NCBI GenBank assembly: GCA_041689775.1
Contig: JBDNFP010000005.1
Span: forward strand, 1-5,645
Direction of reading: 5' to 3'
Length of the DNA: 5,645 bases
Source: JBDNFP01 sp041689775
GTDB lineage: Bacteria; Bacteroidota; Bacteroidia; Cytophagales; Spirosomataceae
Position 1 is the first letter of the stretch, and every line of letters begins with the position of its first letter. Positions 5,493 through 5,645 of this stretch are shown here, in pieces. A program made the position numbers and the translations under genes. The notes beneath the pieces were generated by a model. The model was not told where the DNA came from. It worked only from the letters and a program-made list of their open reading frames with translations, and did no database searches.

Positions 5493-5645
5493 ATGCAAGG
5501 GAAGAAACGATACATCAGCCTGAGTGACGATCAGCGTGCGGCACTCGTACTGGGCCATAAAACGGGCAAGAAGGCCACCTTCCGCCTGCGCTGCCAGATG
5601 ATCATCTTCGGCGACCAGGGGGGCAAGATCGACCAGATCGCCGAC
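5493..5645 (+). CDS. N-terminal fragment of an IS630-like transposase (helix-turn-helix region), cut by the window edge
   Basis: An ATG-initiated frame stays open for 51 codons to the end of the window. It encodes a basic start (MQGKKRYISLSD), an LSDDQRAAL segment (10-18), a TGKKATFRLRCQMI segment (24-37) and a GDQGGKIDQIAD segment (40-51). The pattern, a short basic leader followed by a helix, an F-R-x-R-C-Q block and a DQG-x3-x-QIA helix-turn-helix, is what I recognise from N-termini of IS630-family transposases in Bacteroidota. These proteins bind the element's terminal repeats and cut at TA sites with a C-terminal DDE domain, which is not visible here. By hand count the 153 bases are 59% GC, and 41 of 51 codons end in G or C, clearly unlike the neighbouring AT-richer genes, which fits transfer. 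Whether the gene is intact cannot be judged. A non-transposase helix-turn-helix protein is the alternative. Confidence 0.62.
   Translation, partial: MQGKKRYISLSDDQRAALVLGHKTGKKATFRLRCQMIIFGDQGGKIDQIAD
5493..5645 (+). mobile_element. Left part of a putative IS630-family insertion sequence
   Basis: Called from the transposase-like N-terminus and its GC-rich codon usage. The true left edge is probably somewhat upstream, within or before 5421-5492, but no terminal repeat can be paired because the right end is outside the window. Confidence 0.45.

Noticed and set aside
1..5645. CRISPR arrays, tRNA or rRNA genes, riboswitches, toxin-antitoxin or defence cassettes
   Set aside because: No regularly spaced repeats, tRNA-like cloverleaf or rRNA segments, or defence-type protein motifs were seen on either strand.

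Overview
The window looks like a chromosomal segment of a Bacteroidota bacterium, most likely of the Cytophagales type. Five things point there: genes without clear Shine-Dalgarno sites, TAnnTTTG-like promoter elements, a GSCFA-domain protein, a Bacteroidota-style Mrp ATPase next to a stand-alone NifU C-terminal domain protein, and an enlarged D-Ala-D-Ala-ligase-like ATP-grasp protein. The assignment rests on gene content and remembered family patterns, not on a database search.

Layout. Bases 1-99 hold no gene I can support. A GH16 beta-glucanase, probably an exported lipoprotein of the laminarinase type, runs leftward (969 to 100). It is divergent from a GSCFA-domain protein (1007-1993); only 37 bp separate the two start codons. 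An intergenic gap with an imperfect hairpin follows, then a pair of Fe-S-cluster genes: mrp/apbC (2109-3215) and a small NifU-like scaffold or carrier (3285-3548). A strong 15-bp intrinsic terminator (3573-3620) closes that pair. A separate transcription unit encodes a 577-residue Ddl-like ATP-grasp ligase (3687-5420). After a 72-bp gap, the window is cut inside a GC-rich ORF (5493 to the end) that resembles the N-terminal helix-turn-helix region of IS630-type transposases.

How the genes relate. Mrp and the NifU-like protein both belong to Fe-S cluster handling and probably work together. This Mrp lacks the C-terminal CxxC cluster-binding motif, whereas the small neighbour carries an intact CxxC. 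The ligase-like protein would act in peptidoglycan precursor synthesis, but it differs from classical Ddl in length, in an internal insertion, and in using Asp instead of Glu at one metal-ligand position. The GH16 enzyme would act outside the cytoplasm on beta-glucans and is unrelated to its neighbours.

I found no CRISPR array, tRNA, rRNA, prophage or clear novel multi-gene system. The most interesting items are the divergent ligase, the CxxC-less Mrp beside a CxxC-bearing partner, and the mobile-element boundary at the right edge.
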